From assembly GCF_000970345.1 (NCBI RefSeq), contig NZ_LAQU01000009.1, positions 62,001 to 126,000 of the forward strand: a stretch of 64,000 nt of DNA, given 5' to 3'. Positions 54,514 through 64,000 of this stretch are shown piece after piece. A program made the translations under genes and the position numbers. Source of the DNA: Robbsia andropogonis. GTDB lineage: Bacteria; Pseudomonadota; Gammaproteobacteria; Burkholderiales; Burkholderiaceae. Below the pieces are notes generated by a model. That model was not told the origin of the DNA and searched no databases. It worked only from the letters and a program-made list of their open reading frames with translations. Every line of letters starts with the position of its first letter. The first letter of the stretch is position 1.

Positions 54514-55137
54514 CTAAGCAGACAAAGGCCATGCGCCAGACAGGATCTTTTCAAGCCAGAACGTGCCAATGATCGTCTTGACATCGCTGATTTCACCGCG
54601 CCGCACGGCTTCCATCATGCGTGCCGGAGATACAATCTCGAGTTCGAGGAATTCACCGTCGTCGAGCTGCTGCTGGCCAGGTGTCAAACCGCGCGCCAGG
54701 TAAAGATCGATGAATTCGGTCGAATAGGAAATGACCGGATTGATGCGAGTCAGAAACGTCATCTGGCTCGCACTATAGCCCGTTTCTTCCAGCAACTCAC
54801 GATGTGCGCAAACAACAGGGTCTTCGCCAGGATCCAGCTTCCCGGCCGGAAACTCCGTCAGTACCTTGCCGAGTGGATAGCGGAACTGCTTCTCCACCAA
54901 CACGGTACCGTCGTCGAACAGCGGCAAGATCATCACTGCCCCGGAATGCTGAACGTATTCGCGCGTAGCGATCTTGCCATCGGGCAAACGTACACTGTCG
55001 CATTTTACCGTCAGGAAGACCCCCTGATGCACCAATGTGCTCGACTCACAATGCTCGCGCAGCCGTTGATCGGCCTGCTTTGCCGCGTCGGTATCAGGGG
55101 AAAGCGAATCAGGAGAATCGGTGAAATGGAGGGTCAT
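54514..55137 (-). CDS. Nudix hydrolase, ADP-ribose pyrophosphatase type
   Basis: A 207-residue Nudix enzyme. The Nudix box is visible (GKLDPGEDPVVCAHRELLEETGY), preceded by the EKQFRYPLGKVLTEFPAG block of ADP-ribose/GDP-mannose pyrophosphatases. It would hydrolyse nucleoside diphosphate sugars or ADP-ribose. It follows the DUF2818 gene by 32 bases and probably belongs to the end of the nuo transcript. Confidence 0.92.
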   Translation of the reverse strand: MTLHFTDSPDSLSPDTDAAKQADQRLREHCESSTLVHQGVFLTVKCDSVRLPDGKIATREYVQHSGAVMILPLFDDGTVLVEKQFRYPLGKVLTEFPAGKLDPGEDPVVCAHRELLEETGYSASQMTFLTRINPVISYSTEFIDLYLARGLTPGQQQLDDGEFLELEIVSPARMMEAVRRGEISDVKTIIGTFWLEKILSGAWPLSA

Positions 55138-55169
55138 CGGAAGTCTGAATATCGGAAGGAGTTTTCAGC

Positions 55170-55478
55170 CTACACGCGATATTTGACCAGATAACGTGCA
55201 GTGAAGCCGGGGAAGGCAAAAACCACAAACAAACTGAAGGTCACCGCGTAGAACTGCCAGCCCTGGTCGAAAGCATTACCGGCACGCGCCTCCAGCAGAT
55301 GACCGAACACGCCAACAAGGAGATACGCGGCAAGCAATTCGCCCAGGCGGATCCAGGCGCTTTTGGCTTTGCCCGGCTTCAACGGCAAGGGAATGACCGC
55401 AAACAGGCGCTGGTTGGCGAACGGCAGGTTCGCGAAAAACACGGCAACCAAAACGATAAACCACCCTGCTGCGGACAT
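55170..55478 (-). CDS. DUF2818 small membrane protein
   Basis: A 102-residue protein with three predicted helices: the N-terminal GWFIVLVAVFFANLPF, RLGELLAAYLLVGVFGHLL and QFYAVTFSLFVVFAFPGF. DUF2818 proteins are found just after nuoN in Burkholderiales, as here (six bases after nuoN). A link to complex I assembly or function is suggested only by this position. Confidence 0.88.
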   Translation of the reverse strand: MSAAGWFIVLVAVFFANLPFANQRLFAVIPLPLKPGKAKSAWIRLGELLAAYLLVGVFGHLLEARAGNAFDQGWQFYAVTFSLFVVFAFPGFTARYLVKYRV

Positions 55479-55484
55479 GTTTTC

Positions 55485-56960
55485 CTACGCTCCGAAAATT
55501 TGATGCATTGCGTGCAGACAGACGTTCAGCAATGGGCCTGGGATGATCCCAAGCGCCAGTACCGCGAGGCCGTTCAGCGTCAAGACCACCCGCGCCACGG
55601 TGTGCGTCTCGACCGGCGTTTCATCCAGCGGCGTATCGAAATACATCACTTTGACAATCCGCAGGTAGTAAAACGCCCCGACCAACGAGGACAGCACGCC
55701 CAGGATCGAAAGCCAGACCATGCCTGCGTTGACCACTGTGCTCAAGACGGAGAGTTTCGCATAAAAACCGGCGGTAGGCGGAATCCCGGCCAACGAGAAC
55801 ATCAAAACCAACATCACGAACGCGGTCCAGGGGTTACGCTGGTTCAGCCCCTTCAGATCGTCGATATTCTCCGCTTCCACACCGCGGCGCGACAAAATCA
55901 ACAGGATACCGAAGACCGCGATCGTGGTGATCAGGTAAACAATGCTGTAGAACATCGCCGAACCATACGCGCTCGCCGCTTCGTCGGCATTGCCGTTGAC
56001 CACGCCACCGATCAGCCCGAGCAGCACGAAACCCTGGTTTGAAATCGCCGAATAGGCCAGCAGCCGCTTGATATTCGTCTGCACCAACCCCATCACGTTA
56101 CCGATGATCAGCGAAAGGGCGGCGACAATCGTCAGCATTTGCTGCCAGTCCGTCGCCAGCGGAAGCATGCCGTCGATCAACAAGCGGAAACCAAAGGCGA
56201 ATGCCGCGACCTTCGGGCCCGCCGCCACCAGCAGTGTCATCGCCGTGGGCGAGCCCTGGTAGACGTCCGGCACCCACATATGGAACGGCGCGGTACCAAG
56301 CTTGAACGTCACGCCAACAACCACGAACACGACACCGAACAACAACACGGTATTCGGCACCCGGCCGGACGCCAGCGTACGCGAGATCTCTCCCAGGTCC
56401 AAGGACGATGTCGCGCCATACATCATCGAGATACCGTACAACGTGAAACCGGAAGCCAAGGCACCGAGTACGTAGTACTTCATCGATGCCTCGCCAGACG
56501 TGGCGTCATCCCGCCGCAGCGCGATCAACGCATACAGCGATAACGACATCATTTCCAGGCCGAGATACAGCGTCAGCATATTGTTGCCGCTGATCATCAC
56601 GATCTGACCAAGTAGCGAGAACATGCCGAGCATGTACACGTTGCCATTGTCGAGATCGCGATCGACCAGATAACGCCGGGAGTACAACAGCGTCAAGGCG
56701 AAACCAAGACAGACGAACGCTTTCAACACGCTCGCCATCTGGTCGACGACATACATATCGGAGAAGAAGCGCCCCACCTGCGGCTGAGTCGCAATGGCCG
56801 CATACCAGACCGTTGCCGCCAACGACGAGAACAACGCGATGCCGTAGGTGATCCGGCGGCCGCCGGGCCCCGTGGTAAAGGCGTCGTTCAGCACCGTCAG
56901 CAGGGCTGCCACCAACAGCAGCGCCTCTGGCAGCAAGACAGTCATGTTCGCATTTTGCAT
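55485..56960 (-). CDS. nuoN: NADH-quinone oxidoreductase subunit N
   Basis: A 491-residue antiporter-like membrane subunit of complex I with about 14 helices. The conserved TM7-8 lysine region is in GVTFKLGTAPFHMWVPDVYQGSPTAM, and LLAYSAISNQGFVLLGL is another Mrp-type block. It takes part in proton pumping. It is the last nuo gene in the leftward operon, 36 bases after nuoM. Confidence 0.97.
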   Translation of the reverse strand: MQNANMTVLLPEALLLVAALLTVLNDAFTTGPGGRRITYGIALFSSLAATVWYAAIATQPQVGRFFSDMYVVDQMASVLKAFVCLGFALTLLYSRRYLVDRDLDNGNVYMLGMFSLLGQIVMISGNNMLTLYLGLEMMSLSLYALIALRRDDATSGEASMKYYVLGALASGFTLYGISMMYGATSSLDLGEISRTLASGRVPNTVLLFGVVFVVVGVTFKLGTAPFHMWVPDVYQGSPTAMTLLVAAGPKVAAFAFGFRLLIDGMLPLATDWQQMLTIVAALSLIIGNVMGLVQTNIKRLLAYSAISNQGFVLLGLIGGVVNGNADEAASAYGSAMFYSIVYLITTIAVFGILLILSRRGVEAENIDDLKGLNQRNPWTAFVMLVLMFSLAGIPPTAGFYAKLSVLSTVVNAGMVWLSILGVLSSLVGAFYYLRIVKVMYFDTPLDETPVETHTVARVVLTLNGLAVLALGIIPGPLLNVCLHAMHQIFGA

Positions 56961-56996
56961 AGCTATTCTTCGCTTCTGTCCTCTTTTGGACCTTCC

Positions 56997-58475
56997 CTAC
57001 AACTTCGATTGACTGACGTGCGCGAGCAGATTCGCCACCGACTCATGCATCGCATCCGTGAACGGCTTCGGATACAGGCCCATCGCCAGCACCAGTATCG
57101 CCATCACGGTCATCAACCCCATTTCCCGACCGTTCAGATCCGTGAGCGCCGCCACTTGCTCGTTCGCCACCGGACCGAAATACACCCGCTTATACATCCA
57201 CAACGTGTAGGCTGCGCCCAGAATCAGCGTGGTGGCTGCCAGACCGCCGACCCAGAAGTTGAAATGGACCGACGACAGGATCACCATGAACTCGCCGACA
57301 AAACCGGACGTACCGGGCAAGCCGACATTCGCCATGGAAAACAGTAAGGCGAACGCCGCAAAACGCGGCATCCGGTTCACCACACCGCCGTACGACGCAA
57401 TCTCGCGCGTATGCATCCGGTCATACAACACGCCGATGGCCAGGAACATTGCCCCGGATACGAAGCCGTGCGAGATCATCTGCACGATCGCCCCTTCCAC
57501 GCCCAACGGGTCGAAAATAAAGAAACCCAGCGTGACGAACCCCATATGGGCAATCGAAGAATACGCCACCAGCTTCTTCATGTCGGTCTGCACCAATGCC
57601 ACCACACCGACATAGATCACCGCGATCAGCGACAACGCGATCATGACCGGTGCCAGCGTATGCGAGGCGTCCGGCGTTACCGGCATCGAGAACCGCAGGA
57701 AACCATAGGCACCCAGCTTGAGCATGATCGCCGCCAGCACCACCGACCCACCGGTAGGCGCTTCGACGTGCGCATCTGGCAGCCACGTGTGCACCGGCCA
57801 CATCGGCACCTTCACCGCAAAGGCAAAGAAGAACGCGATGAACAGCAGGATCTGCTGCGTCATGCCGAGTGCCATCCCGTGCCATGCGGCAATCTCGAAC
57901 GTATGCGACTCGCGATACAGATAGATCAGCGCAATCAGCATCAATAGTGAGCCGGCCAGCGTATACAGGAAGAACTTGAACGCCGCATACACCCTGTTCG
58001 GACCACCCCACACACCGATGATCAGGTACATCGGAATCAACGTGGCTTCGAAGAACACATAGAACAGCAGGCCGTCGGCCGCGGTAAAGACGCCGATCAT
58101 CAAACCCGACAGCACGAGGAAGGCGCCCAGATATTGCGCCACCCGCGACGTGATCGACGTCCAACTGGCAATGATGACCACCACGGTGATAAACGCGGTC
58201 AACACGACGAACCACATGGAAATACCATCGACGCCAAGGTAATACGCCACCTTGTATCGATCGATCCAGTCCGCGTGCTCGACGAATTGCAACGCCGCGC
58301 TGCTGCGGTCAAAACCCCAGATCAACGGCAATGTCACCAGCAATCCCAGCACCGATCCACCCAGCGCCAGTCGTCGTGCAATGTGCGGATCGCGATTCGA
58401 GCCACGAACCAGAACAACGATGCCTGAAATGATCGGAACCCAGATCGCCAGGCTAAGTAACGGAAGTGTATGCAT
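56997..58475 (-). CDS. nuoM: NADH-quinone oxidoreductase subunit M
   Basis: A 492-residue antiporter-like subunit with about 14 helices. Hallmarks are FFEATLIPMYLIIGVWGG with its conserved glutamate, AVKVPMWPVHTWLPDAHVEAPTGGSV and LVAYSSIAHMGFVTLG. ATG 58475 (MHTLPLLS) is the family start and leaves 14 bases after nuoL; a longer frame runs back into nuoL. It pumps protons in the membrane arm. Confidence 0.97.
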   Translation of the reverse strand: MHTLPLLSLAIWVPIISGIVVLVRGSNRDPHIARRLALGGSVLGLLVTLPLIWGFDRSSAALQFVEHADWIDRYKVAYYLGVDGISMWFVVLTAFITVVVIIASWTSITSRVAQYLGAFLVLSGLMIGVFTAADGLLFYVFFEATLIPMYLIIGVWGGPNRVYAAFKFFLYTLAGSLLMLIALIYLYRESHTFEIAAWHGMALGMTQQILLFIAFFFAFAVKVPMWPVHTWLPDAHVEAPTGGSVVLAAIMLKLGAYGFLRFSMPVTPDASHTLAPVMIALSLIAVIYVGVVALVQTDMKKLVAYSSIAHMGFVTLGFFIFDPLGVEGAIVQMISHGFVSGAMFLAIGVLYDRMHTREIASYGGVVNRMPRFAAFALLFSMANVGLPGTSGFVGEFMVILSSVHFNFWVGGLAATTLILGAAYTLWMYKRVYFGPVANEQVAALTDLNGREMGLMTVMAILVLAMGLYPKPFTDAMHESVANLLAHVSQSKL

Positions 58476-58489
58476 GAGGCGCCCTCCCG

Positions 58490-60538
<2,049 letters not shown>

Positions 60539-60635
60539 GACGACACCTGCCTTTATCCCTGAATTCCGATGACATACGCGTGGCGCATGCCACCCGCGTA
60601 CCGTTCCCTTCTCACTTCCCTCTTGCGTTTCATGC

Positions 60636-60944
60636 TTATCCCTTCAAGCGATCGAGGTCCTCGACATTGATGGTGTCGAGACGGCGGAACAACGCCACCA
60701 GGATCGCCAGGCCGATCGCCGCTTCCGCCGCGGCCACCGTCAGCACGAAAAACACGAAGACCTGACCGTTCGGATCGCCCAGATAACGGGAGAACGCGAC
60801 GAAGTTCGTGTTGACCGCGAGCAGCATCAGCTCGATGGCCATCAAGATGATGATCACATTGCGTCGGTTCAACCAGATGCCGACGATCGCAATCGAAAAC
60901 AGGATCGCGCCAAGGACAAGATAGTGCGCCAGGGTGAGGGTCAT
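60636..60944 (-). CDS. nuoK: NADH-quinone oxidoreductase subunit K
   Basis: A 102-residue, three-helix subunit starting [22 protein letters not shown]. The two buried glutamates of the E-channel lie in [11 protein letters not shown] and [15 protein letters not shown] 60944 follows GGAGGAG; the frame open to 61145 belongs to the shadow of nuoJ. It is 16 bases downstream of nuoJ. Confidence 0.97.
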   Translation of the reverse strand: MTLTLAHYLVLGAILFSIAIVGIWLNRRNVIIILMAIELMLLAVNTNFVAFSRYLGDPNGQVFVFFVLTVAAAEAAIGLAILVALFRRLDTINVEDLDRLKG

Positions 60945-60960
60945 CGTTGTCTCCTCCGTG

Positions 60961-61812
60961 TTATGACTGCTTGTTGTTCGGTGCGTCTTTCGGTGGATTC
61001 TCGGGTGACGCGTGCGGGGGCGTCCGCGTCGCACCACCTGACGCATTGCCCGCCGCGCTCGCCGCGCCGCCGGTCGTCGTTGCCGCCGGGGCCGGACCGG
61101 ACGGCGTCGCCGACGATGCGGGTGCGGTCGAGCCCGCCGCGGCACCCGCGGTCTGCGTCAAGCCGGCGCCGGCATTGCCTGGCGTTGCCGGGTCGGTCGA
61201 GGCATCAGGCGCATCGACGACAGCCGCCATCTTGACGATCCGAAGACGGTCCTTCGCCCGGACACGGACCTGCTGCGACGGGTCGTTGCGCTTGACGCCT
61301 TCGCGCTTGCGCATCGTCAACGCGGCGGCGGCGATGATAGCCACCAGCAGGATAAGTCCCGCGATTTCAAACGCAAAGATGTACTTCGTATAGAGCAGTC
61401 GGCCGATGACCACGGTATTCGGCACGCCAATATCCGCGGGGTTGCCATCCAGCGGCGTCGCGGTGCCGCCATAACCATGCCAGATGATCAGCGCCAGCTC
61501 CGCGACGATGATGACGCCGATAACGGTCGCCCACGGCACGAAGCGTCGGACGTCCTTGCGCAGTCCCTCGATGTTGATATCCAACATCATCACGACGAAC
61601 AGGAACAGCACCATCACGGCGCCGACATAGACCAGGACCAGGACAATCGCCAGGAACTCGGCATGGAGCAGCATCCAGATCCCGGCGGCGTTGAAGAACG
61701 CCAGCACCAGGAAGAGCGCCGACTGCACCGCATTGGGCGCCGTGACCACGCGGAAGGCACTGCCTACCAACAGGATCGAAAAGAGATAAAACAGTACGGT
61801 CGTGAATGCCAT
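60961..61812 (-). CDS. nuoJ: NADH-quinone oxidoreductase subunit J with disordered C-terminal tail
   Basis: A 283-residue subunit. Five helices occupy about residues 1-170 ([62 protein letters not shown], the last containing the pi-bulge region). From about 195 to the end an Ala/Thr/Pro/Gly/Ser-rich tail of about 88 residues follows, unlike the usual 200-220 residue NuoJ. Coding remains in frame to the stop with no sign of frameshift. Effects on complex I are unknown. Confidence 0.95.
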   Translation of the reverse strand: MAFTTVLFYLFSILLVGSAFRVVTAPNAVQSALFLVLAFFNAAGIWMLLHAEFLAIVLVLVYVGAVMVLFLFVVMMLDINIEGLRKDVRRFVPWATVIGVIIVAELALIIWHGYGGTATPLDGNPADIGVPNTVVIGRLLYTKYIFAFEIAGLILLVAIIAAAALTMRKREGVKRNDPSQQVRVRAKDRLRIVKMAAVVDAPDASTDPATPGNAGAGLTQTAGAAAGSTAPASSATPSGPAPAATTTGGAASAAGNASGGATRTPPHASPENPPKDAPNNKQS

Positions 61813-61884
61813 GTTGTCTGCTTGCTGATCTTTCGTGTGCAGTGCCCAGGGAAGGCCTGCGTCGTGCGGTCAAGCCCCCACGTC

Positions 61885-62373
61885 TTAGCGATACGGTGCA
61901 TCCGCCGCTTTCGCTGCGGCAATGTCCTTCTCGTATCGGTCGCCTACCGCCAACAACATCGGCTTCGTGAAATACAGGTCACCGCGCTTCTCACCGTGAT
62001 ACTCGAGAATCTGCGTCTCGACAATCGAATCCACCGGGCAACTCTCTTCGCAGAAACCACAGAAGATGCACTTGGTCAGGTCGATGTCATACCGTGTGGT
62101 TCGACGCGTATTGTCGGCCCGCGTTTCCGACTCGATCGTGATTGCCAGCGCCGGGCACACGGCCTCGCATAATTTGCAAGCAATACACCGTTCCTCGCCG
62201 TTTTCGTACCGTCGCAATGCATGCAGCCCCCGAAAACGCGGTGAAATCGGCGTTTTTTCCTCGGGAAACTGCACGGTGATCTTGCGCCGGAACGCATAAC
62301 GCCCAGTCAGCGCCATGCCACGCAACAATTCAAGCAGCAGGAAACTACGGAAAAAATCTCTTATCGCATTCAT
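61885..62373 (-). CDS. nuoI: NADH-quinone oxidoreductase subunit I
   Basis: A 162-residue ferredoxin-like subunit with two 4Fe-4S motifs, [16 protein letters not shown] and [16 protein letters not shown], carrying clusters N6a and N6b that pass electrons toward the quinone site. It lies four bases after nuoH and 72 before nuoJ. Confidence 0.98.
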   Translation of the reverse strand: MNAIRDFFRSFLLLELLRGMALTGRYAFRRKITVQFPEEKTPISPRFRGLHALRRYENGEERCIACKLCEAVCPALAITIESETRADNTRRTTRYDIDLTKCIFCGFCEESCPVDSIVETQILEYHGEKRGDLYFTKPMLLAVGDRYEKDIAAAKAADAPYR

Positions 62374-62377
62374 CGCA

Positions 62378-63442
62378 TCAATTCCAAATGTTCAGCGGCG
62401 ACATGATCCAGCAGCCGGTCACGATGACCCAGATCAGGCACAGCGGCAGGAACACTTTCCAGCCCAGGCGCATGATCTGGTCATAACGGTAACGCGGAAA
62501 GGTGCCACGGACCCACACGAACACAGACAACAGCATGAATACCTTCAGCACGAGCCAGAACGCACCCGGAATGAATTCGAGAAAACCGAACGGTGCGTTC
62601 CAGCCACCAAGGAACATCGTGGCCGTCAGCGCGGAAATCACGATCATGTTCAGGTATTCGGCCAGGAAGAACAACGCGAAAACGATCCCCGAATATTCGA
62701 CCATGTGACCGGCGACGATTTCCGATTCGCCTTCAACGACGTCAAACGGGTGGCGATTCGTTTCAGCCAGCCCCGAGATGAAGTAGACGATGAACATCGG
62801 CAACAACGGCAGCCAGTTCCACGAGAGGAAGTTCAGGCCATGCGACGCGAACCGGCCCTGAGTCTGCTGAGTGACGATGTCGCTCAGGTTCAACGAGCCC
62901 GTAACCATCAACACCGTGACCAGCGCCAGCCCCATCGACACTTCGTACGACACCATCTGCGCGGACGCGCGCATCGCGCCAAGGAACGCATATTTCGAAT
63001 TCGAGGCCCATCCGGCGAGAATGACGCCGTAGACGCCAATCGACGAGATGGCCATGGCATACAGCAGGCCCGCGTTGATATTGCCCAGTACGGCGGCAGG
63101 CTGGAACGGAATCACGGCCCAGACGGCAAACGCCGGCATCACGACCATGATCGGGGCGAGCAGGTAGAGCCACGGCGTAGCCTGGGCCGGTGTGATCACT
63201 TCCTTCAGGATCAGCTTCAGCACGTCGGCAATCGTCTGGAACATCCCGCCCGGACCATTCCGGTTCGGACCCAGGCGCACGTGAATCCAGCCGATCAGCT
63301 TGCGCTCCCACAGCACCAGATAAGCCACACACAGCAACAGCACGACCGACAGCACGACGATGCGTACCAGCGCCCAGATCGTAGGCCATGCGACGCCGAA
63401 TACCCCGAGTCCCGCCGTGTTGATCGTATCGAACAAGCTCAT
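62378..63442 (-). CDS. nuoH: NADH-quinone oxidoreductase subunit H
   Basis: A 354-residue membrane subunit forming part of the quinone-binding chamber, with eight or nine helices. It has [21 protein letters not shown], the conserved acidic loop [26 protein letters not shown] and [16 protein letters not shown]. Its ATG immediately follows the nuoG stop (TAAATG), so it is tightly coupled. Confidence 0.98.
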   Translation of the reverse strand: MSLFDTINTAGLGVFGVAWPTIWALVRIVVLSVVLLLCVAYLVLWERKLIGWIHVRLGPNRNGPGGMFQTIADVLKLILKEVITPAQATPWLYLLAPIMVVMPAFAVWAVIPFQPAAVLGNINAGLLYAMAISSIGVYGVILAGWASNSKYAFLGAMRASAQMVSYEVSMGLALVTVLMVTGSLNLSDIVTQQTQGRFASHGLNFLSWNWLPLLPMFIVYFISGLAETNRHPFDVVEGESEIVAGHMVEYSGIVFALFFLAEYLNMIVISALTATMFLGGWNAPFGFLEFIPGAFWLVLKVFMLLSVFVWVRGTFPRYRYDQIMRLGWKVFLPLCLIWVIVTGCWIMSPLNIWN

Positions 63443-64000
63443 TTATGCCTTCTCCACCACCAATTCACCGAACAGGCTACCGAGCGCGGCGGATGCCGGC
63501 GTGGCTGCGGACACCCGAACGACCGTCTCGGCCAGCGCCGCATCGCGGAATGCCGGCAAGGTCACCGACAACCCGTCCTGCGTGACACGGACCGCATCAC
63601 CCTGCTTCAGACCCAGCGTATCGAACAGCGCCGCCGGCAAGCCGGCCCGCACCGCCTGCTTCGCCGCCACGGTCAGGTGCAACGATGGCGCACGACGCAC
63701 CAGCGGATCAGCATGGTAGATCGGCACATCGGCCAGCCGTTCGAAACGGCCCGGTACACGCGCAGAACGTCGTCCTTCTACGATTGGCGTTGATGTGGCG
63801 TTGTTCAGGCGGCTGGGAACGTCGATTTCGCCCAACGCCGCTTGACGCACCTGCTCGACATTGTCGTATTCGAAACCGGACATGCCGAACAGATTGCCCA
63901 AGACGCGCAACACTTTCCACCCGGGACGTGTCTCGCCCAATGGCGTGGTGACGCCGTTAAACGCCTGCACACGGCCTTCGCAGTTGACAAAGGCACCCGC
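63443..64000 (-). CDS. nuoG: NADH-quinone oxidoreductase subunit G, C-terminal part
   Basis: The frame is open to the right edge, giving about the last 185 residues. It begins AGAFVNCEGRVQAFNG, followed by VTTPLGETRPGWKVLRVLGN, the distinctive C-terminal region of the beta-proteobacterial NuoG molybdopterin-oxidoreductase-like domain. The iron-sulfur part lies outside the window. It is upstream of nuoH in the same operon. Confidence 0.93.
   Translation of the reverse strand, partial: AGAFVNCEGRVQAFNGVTTPLGETRPGWKVLRVLGNLFGMSGFEYDNVEQVRQAALGEIDVPSRLNNATSTPIVEGRRSARVPGRFERLADVPIYHADPLVRRAPSLHLTVAAKQAVRAGLPAALFDTLGLKQGDAVRVTQDGLSVTLPAFRDAALAETVVRVSAATPASAALGSLFGELVVEKA

Overview
The window reads as a chromosomal stretch of a beta-proteobacterium of the order Burkholderiales, most likely Burkholderiaceae (Burkholderia sensu lato or a relative such as Robbsia). 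This rests on the high-GC coding style, the nuoG-N operon followed by a DUF2818 gene, the fumarase / bacterioferritin / tonB-exbBD / hemP neighbourhood, the ftrABCD iron system and the uvrB / tyrB divergent pair. The exact genus is an inference. No tRNA, rRNA, CRISPR array, transposase or prophage gene was recognised, so this looks like core to lightly accessory chromosome rather than an island.

Layout. (1) 1-8.4 kb: the tail of a sensor kinase, then a leftward block livK-livH-livMG-livF-(ketopantoate reductase family)-(class II aldolase), closed on the right by a FixJ-type response regulator. This suggests regulated uptake and processing of an unknown small organic acid. (2) 8.7-14.6 kb: an AI-2E/PerM family membrane protein, an unrecognised 143-residue protein, a Rieske oxygenase with large insertions, a small membrane protein and a DnaQ-GIY-YIG nuclease fusion. 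(3) 14.6-21 kb: acetate use, with acs, a DUF4212 protein and a sodium:solute symporter leftward, diverging from class I fumarase. (4) 21-32.3 kb: an iron block with bacterioferritin, murI, bacterioferritin-associated ferredoxin, tonB-exbB-exbD, a DUF1857 protein and hemP, then ftrABCD leftward. Three sites resemble Fur boxes. (5) 32.4-41.8 kb: uvrB, tyrB, a 3-hydroxybutyrate dehydrogenase-like enzyme, uspA, rlmJ, cueR with a copper chaperone, and a nucleosidase. (6) 40.7-48.7 kb: ergothioneine genes egtB-egtD, an FAH-family enzyme, a LuxR-type regulator with a degenerate receiver and a very long proline-rich tail, a CbiM-like membrane protein and a secreted protein with a basic tail. (7) 48.9-54.4 kb: M14 carboxypeptidase, yaaA, an orphan PIN protein, an aminotransferase, a LigB-type dioxygenase and a DUF1178 protein. 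(8) 54.5-64 kb: a Nudix hydrolase, DUF2818 and the respiratory complex I genes nuoN to nuoG, the last cut by the window edge.

Most genes are housekeeping or metabolic, and I did not find a clearly new multi-gene system. The best leads are the LuxR-type regulator with a roughly 225-residue disordered tail, the recurring low-complexity insertions in conserved enzymes (Rieske oxygenase, EgtB, symporter, NuoJ, DUF1178, 3-hydroxybutyrate dehydrogenase), the transporter block bracketed by two-component genes, and the Fur-marked iron block.
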